Assembly (NCBI GenBank): GCA_030830865.1
Contig: JAURME010000172.1
Span: forward strand, 1 to 34,229
DNA from: Candidatus Nanopelagicales bacterium
GTDB lineage: Bacteria > Actinomycetota > Actinomycetes > S36-B12
Direction of reading: 5' to 3'
Length of the DNA: 34,229 nt
Shown: one piece after another, positions 7,122 to 17,103 of the stretch
How positions within the stretch are numbered: the first letter of the stretch is position 1
How the letters are laid out: each line of letters opens with the position of its first letter
Translations under genes and position numbers: made by a program
The notes under the pieces: generated by a model
What the model saw: the letters and a program-made list of their open reading frames with translations, nothing else
What the model was told of the DNA's origin: nothing
Databases searched by the model: none

Positions 7122-8293
7122 CGGTAGGCCGCCAGCCCGGTGAGGGCCTCGCCCACCACGAGGGTGTGCATCTCGTTCGTGCCCTCGTAGGTGTAGACGG
7201 ACTCGAGGTTGTTCATGTGGCGAATGATCGGGTACTCCAGCGTGATGCCGTTACCGCCCAGGATTCCGCGGCACTGGCGGGCGATCTCGAGGGACTCGCG
7301 TGCGTTGTTGAGTTTGCCGACGCTGATCTGCTCGGGACGGATGAGGTGCTCATCCTTCAACCGGCCTAGGTGGAGGGCCAGCAGCATGCCCTTCCCCCAC
7401 TCGACGACCATGTCGGCGAGCTTCTTCTGCGTGAGCTGGTAACCACCGATGGGCTTGTCGAACTGGATGCGGTCGATCGAGTAGTCGATGGCCGTCTGGA
7501 GGCAGTCGCGGGCGGCACCCAACGTACCGAAGACGATGCCGTAGCGGGCCTCGTTCAAGCAGGACAGCGGACCACGCAGGCTCGCCACCCCCGGCAGCAC
7601 TGCATCCGCCGGCAGCCGGACGCCCTCGAGGACGAGCTCGCTGGTCACCGACGCCCGCAGCGAGATCTTCTTGTGGATGAGGTTCGCGGTGAATCCCGGC
7701 GTGTCCGTGGGGACGACGAAGCCGCGGATCCCCTCGTCCGTGCGCGCCCACACGACCGCGACGTCGGCCACGTTGCCGTTCGTGATCCACATCTTCGAGC
7801 CATCGAGGACCCAGTCGTCTCCATCGCGTCGGGCACTGGTGCGCATGCCCGCCGGATTCGACCCGAAGTCGGCCTCGGTGAGCCCGAAGCAGCCGATGGC
7901 CTCACCGGCGGCCATGCGCGGAAGCCACTGCTGCTTCTGCTCCTCGGAGCCGAAGGCGTGGATGGCATACATAGCGAGGGAGCCCTGGACGCTCACCAGC
8001 GAGCGGATTCCCGAGTCACCCGCCTCCAGCTCCAGGCAGGCGAGCCCGTACGCGACGGCTGAGGTGCCCTGGCAGCCGTAACCCTCCAGGTGCATGCCGA
8101 GGACGCCCAGCTCTCCGAGCTCACGGGCGAGCTCCCGGGCCGGGAGCTCCCCGGTCTCGAACCAGTCGGCCACATCTGGACGGATGCGGGAGTCGACGTA
8201 GTCGCGCACCACATCGCGGATCGCGCGCTCCTCCTCGCTCAGGAGGCGGTCGATGTCCAGCAGCTGCGCGGGGGTCTGGGGTGCCGTGCTCAT
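7118..8293 (-). CDS. gcdH: Glutaryl-CoA dehydrogenase
   Basis: This 391-residue FAD acyl-CoA dehydrogenase probably oxidises and decarboxylates glutaryl-CoA to crotonyl-CoA. The subfamily mark is AGDSGIRSLVSVQGSL (residues 91-106): the Arg97-Ser98 pair matches the residues that hold the glutaryl carboxylate in characterised enzymes. The catalytic base is Glu370 in TYEGTNEMH. CFGLTEADFGSNP (about 135-147) is the FAD and substrate signature, and RIQFDKPIGGYQL the usual C-terminal-domain motif. The start at 8293 is preferred because the ATG overlaps the GntR stop by four bases and follows GGGAG; a longer open frame runs over the GntR gene and is not credible. It is the third gene of the operon, between regulator and aldehyde dehydrogenase. 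Confidence 0.9.
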   Translation of the reverse strand: MSTAPQTPAQLLDIDRLLSEEERAIRDVVRDYVDSRIRPDVADWFETGELPARELARELGELGVLGMHLEGYGCQGTSAVAYGLACLELEAGDSGIRSLVSVQGSLAMYAIHAFGSEEQKQQWLPRMAAGEAIGCFGLTEADFGSNPAGMRTSARRDGDDWVLDGSKMWITNGNVADVAVVWARTDEGIRGFVVPTDTPGFTANLIHKKISLRASVTSELVLEGVRLPADAVLPGVASLRGPLSCLNEARYGIVFGTLGAARDCLQTAIDYSIDRIQFDKPIGGYQLTQKKLADMVVEWGKGMLLALHLGRLKDEHLIRPEQISVGKLNNARESLEIARQCRGILGGNGITLEYPIIRHMNNLESVYTYEGTNEMHTLVVGEALTGLAAYR

Positions 8294-8976
8294 GGTTTCT
8301 CCCTGGGATGGCTTCGATGGGGATTGCGGGACCGGGGGTTCAGGAGCGCCTCGACGGCGGCGACGGAATGGGATCGGTGCTCGTCGTGCAGGGCCACGAT
8401 CCGATCGACGTCCCGGGCGCGAAGCGCCCGGACCATCTGTGCGTGCTCGCCGGTGACGCGGTGTCGGTTGTCCTCGCCCTGGTAGTACAGCGCCCGGTAG
8501 GCGTCCGTGGCCTCCCACAGCTGCCGGAGAAGCCGTGACAGCCGTGGCATCCCGGCCGCGTCGTACATGGCGAAGTGGAACCGGCGATTGGCCTCGGTCA
8601 TCGCGCGCACGTCTCCATCGACCGCCGCCTGCTCGATCTCCTCGGCCAGTTCGGAGATGTCGATCAGGTCACGCTCATCGAGCGCGGGCACCGCAGCCCG
8701 CAGCGCGGCATCCTCCAGCAGCGCCCGCAGGTGGTAGACCTCGCGAAGGTCATCCGTGCTGAGCTCCACGACGAAGTAGCCCCGGTGGGGGTAGTAGACC
8801 AACTGCCCCTCGGATTCAAGGGTCTTCAGCGCCTCACGCAGGGGCACCCGCGAGACCCCATAGCGCTCCGCAAGGGACTCCTGGACGAGCTGGTCACCGG
8901 GACCGAGGACTCCGGTGAGGATGTCCTCCCTCAGCCGACTCAGGACCGCGTCCTGCGCGGTCGTGCGGGCGCTCAC
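8290..8976 (-). CDS. GntR-family regulator with FCD domain
   Basis: This 228-residue regulator has a winged helix at about residues 8-70, with LAERYGVSRVPLREALKTLE and the wing PHRGYFV. An all-helical FCD effector domain follows at about 78-210, where His134 (RRFHFAMYD), His178 (TGEHAQMVRAL) and His200 are candidates for the metal or ligand pocket. FCD repressors commonly bind small carboxylates; glutarate or a CoA ester would fit this operon. CsiR is a GntR-type precedent in glutarate control. It starts at GTG, overlapping the CoA-transferase stop by four bases (GTGA), and ends overlapping the dehydrogenase start. Palindromic sites at 10138-10174 and 1641-1654 are its likely targets, so it may autoregulate and also control patD. 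Confidence 0.9.
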   Translation of the reverse strand: MSARTTAQDAVLSRLREDILTGVLGPGDQLVQESLAERYGVSRVPLREALKTLESEGQLVYYPHRGYFVVELSTDDLREVYHLRALLEDAALRAAVPALDERDLIDISELAEEIEQAAVDGDVRAMTEANRRFHFAMYDAAGMPRLSRLLRQLWEATDAYRALYYQGEDNRHRVTGEHAQMVRALRARDVDRIVALHDEHRSHSVAAVEALLNPRSRNPHRSHPREKP

Positions 8977-10133
8977 GAGCCAGCCTCCGATGTGAGGCCG
9001 AGGAGGGCCAGCACCTCGGGCCGATCCTCATCGAGCTCCGGCGGCGCCGTCCGATAGGAGGCCGGCGTATCGGAGTAGCGGACCGGGTTCGCGACCTGTC
9101 GGTGCGTCCCGGGGCGCCGGGGATCGTCGATGGTGACGACAGGGTCCAGGCCCAGAGACTCGGCCAGAGTCAGTCCCTGCGCGATGTCGTTGATCGGTCC
9201 GCAGGGCACGCCGGCCTCGGTGATGACCTGCTGCCAGTGATCGGCACCCCTCGCCCTCAGGACCGACTCGATCAGCGACACGAGCTCCTCGCGATGAGCC
9301 ACGCGTGCGGTGTTGGTCGCGAACCGGGGATCGGTGGCCAGATCGCCGCGGCCGAGCACCTCGGCCAGTCGCGCGAACTGCCCGTCGTTGCCGACGGCGA
9401 GGATCATGGGCCGGTCGGCGGCCTGGAACACCTCGTACGGGGCGATCGACGGGTGAGCGTTGCCGAGGTAGGTGGGCACGACACCCGCTCCGACCACGGA
9501 GGAGATCTGGTTCACCAGGGAGGACTGCAGACTGCCGAGCAGCGAGACCTCGACGTGCTGCCCCTCCCCCGTACGGTCGCGATGCTGGAGGGCAGCGAGG
9601 ATGCCGACCGTGGCATGCAGTCCCGTCAGCACGTCGACGAGGGCCACGCCTGCCTTGGTCGGCTGGTCGGTGCCGGTGATGCTCATGAGTCCGCCCGTCG
9701 CCTGGACGAGGAGGTCATACCCGGGCAGGCCGGCTCCGCCGCCGGAGCCGAAGCCGGTGATGGTGCAGTAGACGACCCGCGGATTCCGGGCACGCACCGA
9801 TGCAGCGTCGAGCCCGAAGCGCTCCAGCGCCCCGGGGCGGTAGTTCTCGACGAGGACATCGGCAGTCTCGGCGAGCCGGGTCGCCACATCGGCGTCGTCC
9901 GGATCGCTCAGGTCGAGCGCGATCGAACGCTTGTTGCGATTGACCGCCTGGAAGTAGGTGGCCTGGCCGTCGTCCGCGAAGGGCGGGCCCCACCCGCGGG
10001 TGTCGTCACCGGCCCCCGGACGCTCCACCTTGACGACCGTTGCCCCGAGGTCGGCGAGGAGCATGGTGGCGTACGGGCCGGCGAGCACGCGCGAGAAGTC
10101 GGCGACGAGCAGGCCGTCCAGGGCACCGGGCAT
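8973..10133 (-). CDS. Class III CoA-transferase (CaiB/BaiF), probably glutarate CoA-transferase
   Basis: This 386-residue protein is a family III CoA-transferase. The catalytic aspartate is Asp140 in LPGYDLLVQATGG. VLAGPYATMLLADLGA near the N terminus, VENYRPGALERFGLD and GEGQHVEVSLL follow the family pattern. With glutaryl-CoA dehydrogenase in the same operon it most likely transfers CoA from succinyl-CoA to glutarate, as SUGCT-type enzymes do. This is inference, since class III substrate choice is hard to read from sequence. It is the first gene of the operon. No Shine-Dalgarno precedes the ATG, and a TACAAT box ends six bases upstream of it, so the mRNA may be leaderless. It ends with a GTGA overlap into the GntR gene. 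Confidence 0.85.
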   Translation of the reverse strand: MPGALDGLLVADFSRVLAGPYATMLLADLGATVVKVERPGAGDDTRGWGPPFADDGQATYFQAVNRNKRSIALDLSDPDDADVATRLAETADVLVENYRPGALERFGLDAASVRARNPRVVYCTITGFGSGGGAGLPGYDLLVQATGGLMSITGTDQPTKAGVALVDVLTGLHATVGILAALQHRDRTGEGQHVEVSLLGSLQSSLVNQISSVVGAGVVPTYLGNAHPSIAPYEVFQAADRPMILAVGNDGQFARLAEVLGRGDLATDPRFATNTARVAHREELVSLIESVLRARGADHWQQVITEAGVPCGPINDIAQGLTLAESLGLDPVVTIDDPRRPGTHRQVANPVRYSDTPASYRTAPPELDEDRPEVLALLGLTSEAGS

Positions 10134-10137
10134 GGAC

Positions 10138-10174
10138 GGATTGTATCCAATTCTTGCGGGAATGTATCCAATTC
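10138..10174. promoter_or_regulatory. Tandem GntR-type operators over the operon promoter
   Basis: Two copies of GGAWTGTATCCAATTC start at 10138 and 10159, exactly 21 bases (two helical turns) apart. The left copy shares 14 bases exactly with 1641-1654. On the minus strand the copies contain TACAAT (10145-10140) and TACATT (10166-10161), which look like -10 boxes, so a bound repressor would block the promoter. The TACAAT box would start transcription at about the A of the CoA-transferase ATG. Confidence 0.6.
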
Positions 10175-10177
10175 GTG

Positions 10178-10191
10178 GTGACGTGTGTCAC
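10178..10191. promoter_or_regulatory. CRP/GlxR-like site
   Basis: GTGA-CGTGTG-TCAC is a perfect match to the GTGA-N6-TCAC core of CRP/GlxR-family sites. It overlaps the stop codon of the acyl-CoA synthetase gene and lies immediately upstream of the tandem operators. A small mRNA hairpin at the end of that gene is the alternative reading. Confidence 0.4.
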
Positions 10192-12062
10192 TCACGGAGC
10201 AGCGGGGTGATGGCCTCGAGGACCCGGATGTCCTCGATGGTGCTCGGCACCGGCTCTGGACGACCGTCCGCGATACCCCGCATCGTCCGCCGCAGGATCT
10301 TTCCCGACCGGGTCTTGGGAAGGCCCGGGACGATGACGACCTGCTTGAGGGCCGCCACCGGGCCTATCTGCTCTCGAACGGACGCGACGACCTCCTGCTG
10401 CAGTCGCTCGGGCGCAATGTCTGCCCCGGCCTTCAGGACGACGAAGGCCCGGGGCACCTGGCCCTTGAGCTCGTCGTGCACCCCGATCACTGCGCACTCG
10501 GCCACGGCCGGGTGGGCAGCGACGACCGCCTCCATGGATCCGGTGGACAATCGATGTCCGGCCACGTTGATGACGTCGTCGGTGCGCCCCATGACATAGA
10601 GGTACCCGTCCTCGTCGAGGTATCCGCCGTCACCGGAGGTGTAGCAGCCCGGGTGGGTACTGAGGTAGGAGTCGATGAACCGCTCGTCGTCGCCCCACAG
10701 GGTCGGCAGGGTCCCTGGGGGAAGCGGCAGGCGGATGACGATCGCCCCGTCCTGGCCCGGTGGCAGATCGGCACCGTCCGGGCCGACGACGCGAACGTCA
10801 TAGCCGGGCACCGGTAGCGAGGGCGAGCCTGGCTTGATCGGCAGGGAATCCAGTCCCCGCAGATTCGCGGCGATCGGCCACCCGGTCTCCGTCTGCCACC
10901 AGTTGTCGACCACCGGGACCCCGAGACGTTCCGTCGCCCAGGCGTAGGTGTCGGGGTCCAACCGCTCCCCCGCCAGGAAGAGTGAGCGCAGGGAGGAGAC
11001 ATGGTGCACCGCGAGCAAAGACCCCTGCGGGTCCTCCTTCTTGATCGCGCGGATCGCCGTCGGTGCGGTGAAGAGTCCGGCGATGCCGTGCTCGGCGATC
11101 ACCCGCCAGAAGGCCCCGGCATCCGGAGTGCCCACGGGCTTGCCCTCGAACATCACGGTCGTGGCCCCACAGATGAGAGGGGCATAGACGATGTAGGAGT
11201 GGCCGACGACCCAGCCGACATCCGACGCCGCCCACCAGACGTCGTCGGGCCCCATGCCGTAGACGTTCTCGAACGACCACGCCATGGCAACGGCATGACC
11301 GCCGTTGTCGCGCACGATGCCCTTGGGCTTTCCCGTCGTGCCCGAGGTGTAGAGGATGTAGAGCGGATCGGTCGCACGCACCGGCACAGGCGCATGCGGC
11401 TCGGCACCTGCCATCGCCACAGCCCAGTCGACGTCGCCGGGAGCCAGCGAGGCAGGCGCCTGTGCCCGCTGAAGGACGACGCGGGCTTTCGGGGAGTGCT
11501 GCGCGAGAGCCATGGCCTCGTCGACCAGCGGCAGGTACTCGATCACACGCCCCGGCTCGATCCCGCAGCTCGCTGCGATGATCACGGTGGGGTGCGCGTC
11601 ATCGATCCGCACCGCGAGCTCCGCCGGCGCGAACCCTCCGAAGACGACCGAGTGCACGGCGCCGAGGCGAGCGCACGCCAGCATCGCGACAACCGCTTCG
11701 GGGACCATCGGCAGGTAGAGCAGGACGCGGTCGCCCTTCGCCACCCCGAGTCCCGCGAGCACCCCGGCGAAACGGGACACCTCGGAGAGCAGCTCTGCGT
11801 AGGTGATGTGGCGCAGGCTTCCCGTCAGCGGACTGTCATGGATGATTGCGACGCGGTCTCCCCGCCCGGCGGCCACGTGTCGGTCGAGGGCATTCGCACA
11901 TGTGTTCAGCTCACCGTCAGGAAACCAGCGATACAGCGGCGCCGCAGAGGAGTCGAGTCCGATCGTCGGAGGCACCGTCCAGTCGACCCGACCGCACTCC
12001 GCGAGCCAGAAGCCGCTGGGATCCTCGCGGGCGCTGTCCCGAGCCTCGGTGTACGCCGACAT
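10188..12062 (-). CDS. prpE: Acyl-CoA synthetase (AMP-forming), propionyl/acetyl-CoA type
   Basis: This 624-residue ANL-superfamily enzyme activates a short-chain acid with ATP and CoA through an acyl-AMP. The P-loop-like motif YTSGTTGKPKG is at 238-248. The aryl/acyl-binding stretch DNWWQTETGWPI is at 386-397, the hinge region GRTDDVINVAGHRL at 492-505, and the catalytic Lys588 in PKTRSGK, the residue usually controlled by acetylation. SDVGWVVGHSYIVYAPL and FTAPTAIRAIKKEDP are close to PrpE, so propionate is favoured over acetate; specificity is not certain. The start at 12062 follows AAAGGA. The frame stays open upstream across the channel gene, but that part is not protein-like. It lies 23 bases after the channel gene and upstream of the glutarate operon promoter. 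Confidence 0.87.
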   Translation of the reverse strand: MSAYTEARDSAREDPSGFWLAECGRVDWTVPPTIGLDSSAAPLYRWFPDGELNTCANALDRHVAAGRGDRVAIIHDSPLTGSLRHITYAELLSEVSRFAGVLAGLGVAKGDRVLLYLPMVPEAVVAMLACARLGAVHSVVFGGFAPAELAVRIDDAHPTVIIAASCGIEPGRVIEYLPLVDEAMALAQHSPKARVVLQRAQAPASLAPGDVDWAVAMAGAEPHAPVPVRATDPLYILYTSGTTGKPKGIVRDNGGHAVAMAWSFENVYGMGPDDVWWAASDVGWVVGHSYIVYAPLICGATTVMFEGKPVGTPDAGAFWRVIAEHGIAGLFTAPTAIRAIKKEDPQGSLLAVHHVSSLRSLFLAGERLDPDTYAWATERLGVPVVDNWWQTETGWPIAANLRGLDSLPIKPGSPSLPVPGYDVRVVGPDGADLPPGQDGAIVIRLPLPPGTLPTLWGDDERFIDSYLSTHPGCYTSGDGGYLDEDGYLYVMGRTDDVINVAGHRLSTGSMEAVVAAHPAVAECAVIGVHDELKGQVPRAFVVLKAGADIAPERLQQEVVASVREQIGPVAALKQVVIVPGLPKTRSGKILRRTMRGIADGRPEPVPSTIEDIRVLEAITPLLRE

Positions 12063-12085
12063 CGCGGTCCTTTCCGTCGGTTCTG

Positions 12086-12730
12086 CTAGGGCGTCGTCGA
12101 GTCTCCACGCGACGGTGCAGGCGACGCCGGGCCCGGTGAGGGGTCTGCCGACGTGGTGCTGCGCCCCGCCAACCCCTTGCGGGTCGCGGTCGACACCAGC
12201 CGGATGAGGATGCCGACGAAGACCAGGTCGAGGGCCATCTGGACCATTGTCACGGCCCGGGCAGGAGTGGTGACCGGCGTGATGTCGCCGAAGCCGACGG
12301 TGGCCAGCACCGTCAGCGCGAAGTAGAACGACGAGAAGGCATTGAGCGGCTCGGTGAACGCATTGGTGTCGAACAGTGATATCGCCACGTAGACCATGGC
12401 GAACACGGCGAGGAAGAGCGCAGCGAGCAGGACGATGGACTCCGCGGCCATGAGGGTGGGGAACTTCGACCGGGTGATGCGGCGCAGTTCGCGCCGCGAG
12501 ATGACGATGTAGATCACGATGCCCACCAGCGCCACGGCGGCCGGCGCGATCATGCGGCCGTCCGGGGCGTCGGGAACCAGCGTCAGCATGAAGGTGATGA
12601 CGAAGAAGCCGATGACGAGACGGACGGCCACCCCGATGATGGCCCACACCAATTCCCGCCTGCTGGGCCGAAGCGCGGGCGGGGCGTCGTCGAGAATGGG
12701 CACGGACATGGCGACGAGTCTGCCATGCAC
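12086..12730 (-). CDS. Potassium-channel-like membrane protein (Ion_trans_2)
   Basis: This protein of about 214 residues has four predicted membrane segments at roughly 28-50, 61-78, 97-119 and 156-179. Between the last two lies a pore loop with the selectivity filter TVGFGD (144-149), preceded by FYFALTVLA. This is the signature of tetrameric K+-type channels, and the extra N-terminal membrane pair resembles KcsA-like or two-pore-pair relatives. The C-terminal tail is short, Ser/Pro-rich and lacks a visible RCK or cyclic-nucleotide domain. The start is uncertain: ATG at 12730 or the second ATG at 12709, neither with a strong Shine-Dalgarno. It lies 20 bases after rlmN and may be cotranscribed with it. 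The gating signal is unknown. Confidence 0.8.
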   Translation of the reverse strand: MHGRLVAMSVPILDDAPPALRPSRRELVWAIIGVAVRLVIGFFVITFMLTLVPDAPDGRMIAPAAVALVGIVIYIVISRRELRRITRSKFPTLMAAESIVLLAALFLAVFAMVYVAISLFDTNAFTEPLNAFSSFYFALTVLATVGFGDITPVTTPARAVTMVQMALDLVFVGILIRLVSTATRKGLAGRSTTSADPSPGPASPAPSRGDSTTP

Positions 12731-12750
12731 TCACGGGCCTGAAGGTCGGT

Positions 12751-13854
12751 TCAGGAGGGCGCGGCGGCCAATTGACCGCAGGCGCCGTCGATCTCGCGGC
12801 CCCGCGTGTCGCGCACCGTGACAGCAACACTCCGTTCACGCAGGGCGCGGACGAACTCACGCTCATCCCGGGGATCCGAGGAGGTCCACTTCGAGCCCGG
12901 CGTCGGGTTGAGAGGAATGAGATTGACGTGCACCAAGTGTCCGGCCAGGAGGTCACCGAGGAGTTCCGCCCGCCAGCGCTGGTCATTGATGCCACGGATC
13001 AGCGCGTACTCGATGCTCACCCGACGATGCGTGCGGTCCGCGTACTCCCACGCTGCGTCCAGGACCTCGCACACCTTCCAGCGCGTGTTGACGGGGACCA
13101 GGGTGTCGCGCAGGGTGTCATCGGGCGCATGCAGCGAAACAGCCAGCGTCACCGGCAGGCCTTCGCCCGCCAGCTCTCTGATCCGAGGCACGAGTCCGAC
13201 CGTCGACACCGTGATGCCCCGAGCACTCATCCCGAGGCCCTCCGGTGGCTCTGCGGTGAGCCGTCGCAGTGCGCCGACCACCGACCGGTAGTTGGCCAGC
13301 GGCTCACCCATGCCCATGAAGACGACGTTGGAGACTCGGCCAGGACCGCCCTCGATCTCGCCTCGCTGCAGGGAGCGCGCGCCGGCGAGGACCTGCTCGA
13401 CGATCTCGGCGGTCGAGAGGTTGCGCGTGAGACCGGCCTGCCCGGTGGCGCAGAACGGGCAGTTCATGCCGCAGCCTGCTTGCGAGGAGATGCACATGGT
13501 GACGCGGTCGGGATAGCGCATCAGGACGCTCTCCACCAGAGCGCCGTCGTGAAGCTGCCACAGCGTCTTGACGGTGGTGCCTGCATCACACGAGATGGAG
13601 CGCATCGGCGTGAGCAGGTGCGGGAGGAGGACCTCCGCGATGGTCGTTCGCACCTCCTGCGGCACGTCGCTCCACTCGTCCGGATCATCACTCAGCCGCG
13701 CGAGCCACTGGCGGGACACCTGGTCGGCACGGAAGCCGGGCAGCCCGAGCTCCTGCACGGCCGCCTTGCGCTCCGCGGCGTCGAGGTCCATGAGGTGGCG
13801 CGGGGGCCTTCCCCGCCGCGGCGCCTCGAAGATGAGTTCTCCTGGTTGTGGCAT
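12751..13854 (-). CDS. rlmN: Dual-specificity rRNA/tRNA adenine-C2 methyltransferase RlmN
   Basis: This 367-residue radical SAM enzyme methylates C2 of A2503 in 23S rRNA and A37 of some tRNAs. The 4Fe-4S cluster motif CGMNCPFC gives Cys128, Cys132 and Cys135. The catalytic, transiently methylated cysteine is Cys359 in [17 protein letters not shown] (about 181-189) and the SAM-binding VSLHAPDD (239-246) are present. Length fits the family. The start at 13854 is six bases after the cdsA stop, and a longer upstream frame overlapping cdsA is Arg-rich and unlikely. It closes the rpsB-tsf-pyrH-frr-cdsA-rlmN block, a common actinobacterial order. Confidence 0.95.
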   Translation of the reverse strand: MPQPGELIFEAPRRGRPPRHLMDLDAAERKAAVQELGLPGFRADQVSRQWLARLSDDPDEWSDVPQEVRTTIAEVLLPHLLTPMRSISCDAGTTVKTLWQLHDGALVESVLMRYPDRVTMCISSQAGCGMNCPFCATGQAGLTRNLSTAEIVEQVLAGARSLQRGEIEGGPGRVSNVVFMGMGEPLANYRSVVGALRRLTAEPPEGLGMSARGITVSTVGLVPRIRELAGEGLPVTLAVSLHAPDDTLRDTLVPVNTRWKVCEVLDAAWEYADRTHRRVSIEYALIRGINDQRWRAELLGDLLAGHLVHVNLIPLNPTPGSKWTSSDPRDEREFVRALRERSVAVTVRDTRGREIDGACGQLAAAPS

Positions 13855-13859
13855 GACGG

Positions 13860-14711
13860 TCAGAACACGACGCCGGCGCCGAGGAACAGGGTGAACAGCG
13901 CCCACGATGTGAAGGCGTTCGGGACCAGGGAGTCGAAGCGATCCATCATGCCGCCGTGCCCGGGCAGGAACGAGCCCATGTCCTTGACCCCGAGGTCGCG
14001 CTTGATCGCGCTCTCGGCGAAGTCACCACCTGTGGCCGTCACGGTCATGACCAGACCGACGATGACGCCCTGCCACCACGGAGCCTCGAACAGGAACGTG
14101 AAGCAGAGGGCACCGACGAGCCCCTGGAGGATGACCGATCCGGCCAGGCCCTCCCAGGACTTCTTGGGGCTGATCTGCGGAGCGATCGGATGCCGGCCGA
14201 ACAGCACACCGGCCGCGTATCCGCCGATGTCATTGCTGATGGTGAGCAGGACGAACGCGACGATGCGTGCCGGGCCGTTGTCAGCCGCGAGCGTCAGGCT
14301 GAGGAACCCCGCCATGAACGGCAGGTAGGCGACCGTAAACACGCTGGCAGTCACGTCGCGTACATAGCCCTCGTAGCCGCGCCGGATACGCCACAGCAGC
14401 GCGACGAGGATGGCCACACCGGTTCCCGCGATCAGGGCGACCGGTCCCCAGACGTAGGCGATGGCCGGAATCGCCACGGTGGCGACGTACACCGGCGTAC
14501 GCGCGACCCGGACGCCGACGCCAGCGAAGGCTGCGACCACCTCGCGGACTGCCACCAGCATGGTCGCGATGACGACCAGGACGAACAGCCACTTCCAGGT
14601 GAACAGGCTCAGGATCACGAGAACGCCCAGGCCGACGCCCGAGGCGATGGCGGCAGGCAGGTTCCGCCCCGCACGTGAGCGGGGCGGCGAGTCGGCGGTG
14701 TCCTCACCCAT
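13860..14711 (-). CDS. cdsA: Phosphatidate cytidylyltransferase
   Basis: This 283-residue polytopic membrane enzyme makes CDP-diacylglycerol from phosphatidate and CTP, the entry point to anionic phospholipids and phosphatidylinositol lipids. The CDS signature is near the C terminus: [20 protein letters not shown] followed by [10 protein letters not shown], with the metal-binding aspartates. [11 protein letters not shown] and [17 protein letters not shown] are also conserved. About eight hydrophobic segments are seen, after an N-terminal cytosolic stretch of about 18 residues rich in Arg and Ser. It lies nine bases after frr and six bases before rlmN, in the same transcript. Confidence 0.95.
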   Translation of the reverse strand: MGEDTADSPPRSRAGRNLPAAIASGVGLGVLVILSLFTWKWLFVLVVIATMLVAVREVVAAFAGVGVRVARTPVYVATVAIPAIAYVWGPVALIAGTGVAILVALLWRIRRGYEGYVRDVTASVFTVAYLPFMAGFLSLTLAADNGPARIVAFVLLTISNDIGGYAAGVLFGRHPIAPQISPKKSWEGLAGSVILQGLVGALCFTFLFEAPWWQGVIVGLVMTVTATGGDFAESAIKRDLGVKDMGSFLPGHGGMMDRFDSLVPNAFTSWALFTLFLGAGVVF

Positions 14712-14720
14712 GAGGGCGAA

Positions 14721-15287
14721 TCAGACCTCGAGCAGTTCTGCTTCTTTGTGCTTGAGGATCTCGTCGATGTGCTCGACGTGCTTGTGCGTCACCTCGTCGA
14801 GGTGCTTCTCCCCACGCCGGACATCGTCCTCACCCGCATCGCCGTCCTTCTGGAGCCGGTCGAGCGCATCCTTCGCGTGGCGTCGGATGTTGCGGACAGA
14901 CACACGAGCATCCTCGGCCTTGTTCTTGGCGACCTTGATGTACTCCTTGCGGCGTTCCTCCGTGAGCTGAGGCAGGTTGATCCGGATGATCTCGCCGTCG
15001 TTGTTGGGGTTGATGCCCAGGTCGCTCTCTCGCAGCGCCTTTTCGATGGCTTGCATGGCGCCCTTGTCATACGGCGAGATGATGATCATGCGGGCCTCGG
15101 GGATCTGGATGCCCGCGAGCTGGTTCACGGGGGTCATAGCGCCGTAGTAGTCGACCATCACCTTGTTGAACATCGCCGACGTGGCCCGGCCGGTGCGAAT
15201 GGTGCTGAAGTCCTCACGGGCGACGGAGATGGCCTTGTCCATCTTCTCCTCGGCATCGAGGAGGATGTCGTCGATCTGCTCGCTCAC
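14721..15287 (-). CDS. frr: Ribosome recycling factor
   Basis: This 188-residue protein has the usual length of RRF, which with EF-G splits post-termination ribosomes in the cytosol. Family features include [22 protein letters not shown] at the N terminus (three-helix bundle domain), the small beta domain with [12 protein letters not shown], and the C-terminal helix [15 protein letters not shown]...[12 protein letters not shown] start is preferred because GGGAGC lies at the proper distance. It follows pyrH by 16 bases, the near-universal pyrH-frr pairing. Confidence 0.96.
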   Translation of the reverse strand: MSEQIDDILLDAEEKMDKAISVAREDFSTIRTGRATSAMFNKVMVDYYGAMTPVNQLAGIQIPEARMIIISPYDKGAMQAIEKALRESDLGINPNNDGEIIRINLPQLTEERRKEYIKVAKNKAEDARVSVRNIRRHAKDALDRLQKDGDAGEDDVRRGEKHLDEVTHKHVEHIDEILKHKEAELLEV

Positions 15288-15303
15288 GTGCTGCTCCCGT
15301 TCG

Positions 15304-16997
<1,694 letters not shown>

Positions 16998-17058
16998 GGT
17001 GTGTTGTTCCTTACGGCAGTGGTGGTGACGGGGATGACGGGGGTGACAGGGCAGTCGT

Positions 17059-17095
17059 CGTCTCCCGGCGAGCGGTTCGCGCTCGCCGGGAGACG
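17059..17095 (-). terminator. 15-bp stem-loop between rpsB and tsf
   Basis: Bases 17059-17073 pair perfectly with 17081-17095 across a seven-base loop (GGTTCGC on the plus strand). No T-run follows on the minus strand, so this is unlikely to be a complete intrinsic terminator. It may be a partial terminator, an RNase processing site or a 3' stabiliser for rpsB mRNA. Confidence 0.7.
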
Positions 17096-17103
17096 GTGGA
17101 CGA

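Noticed and set aside
5586-7127. Long rightward open frame (about 513 codons) opposite the semialdehyde dehydrogenase
   Set aside because: It is antisense to a gene with full catalytic motifs; the predicted product is rich in Arg, His, Asp and Gly with no recognisable domain, typical of high-GC antisense frames.
8294-8518. Upstream extension of glutaryl-CoA dehydrogenase
   Set aside because: It overlaps the GntR gene in another frame; the ATGA junction and the normal family length support the start at 8293.
12063-12995. Upstream extension of the acyl-CoA synthetase frame over the channel gene
   Set aside because: The extension is Arg/Ala/His-rich, overlaps a credible membrane protein and precedes a ribosome-site-supported ATG at 12062.
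12772-14328. Rightward open frame of about 518 codons opposite rlmN and cdsA
   Set aside because: It crosses two well-supported genes and their junction, and shows no domain.
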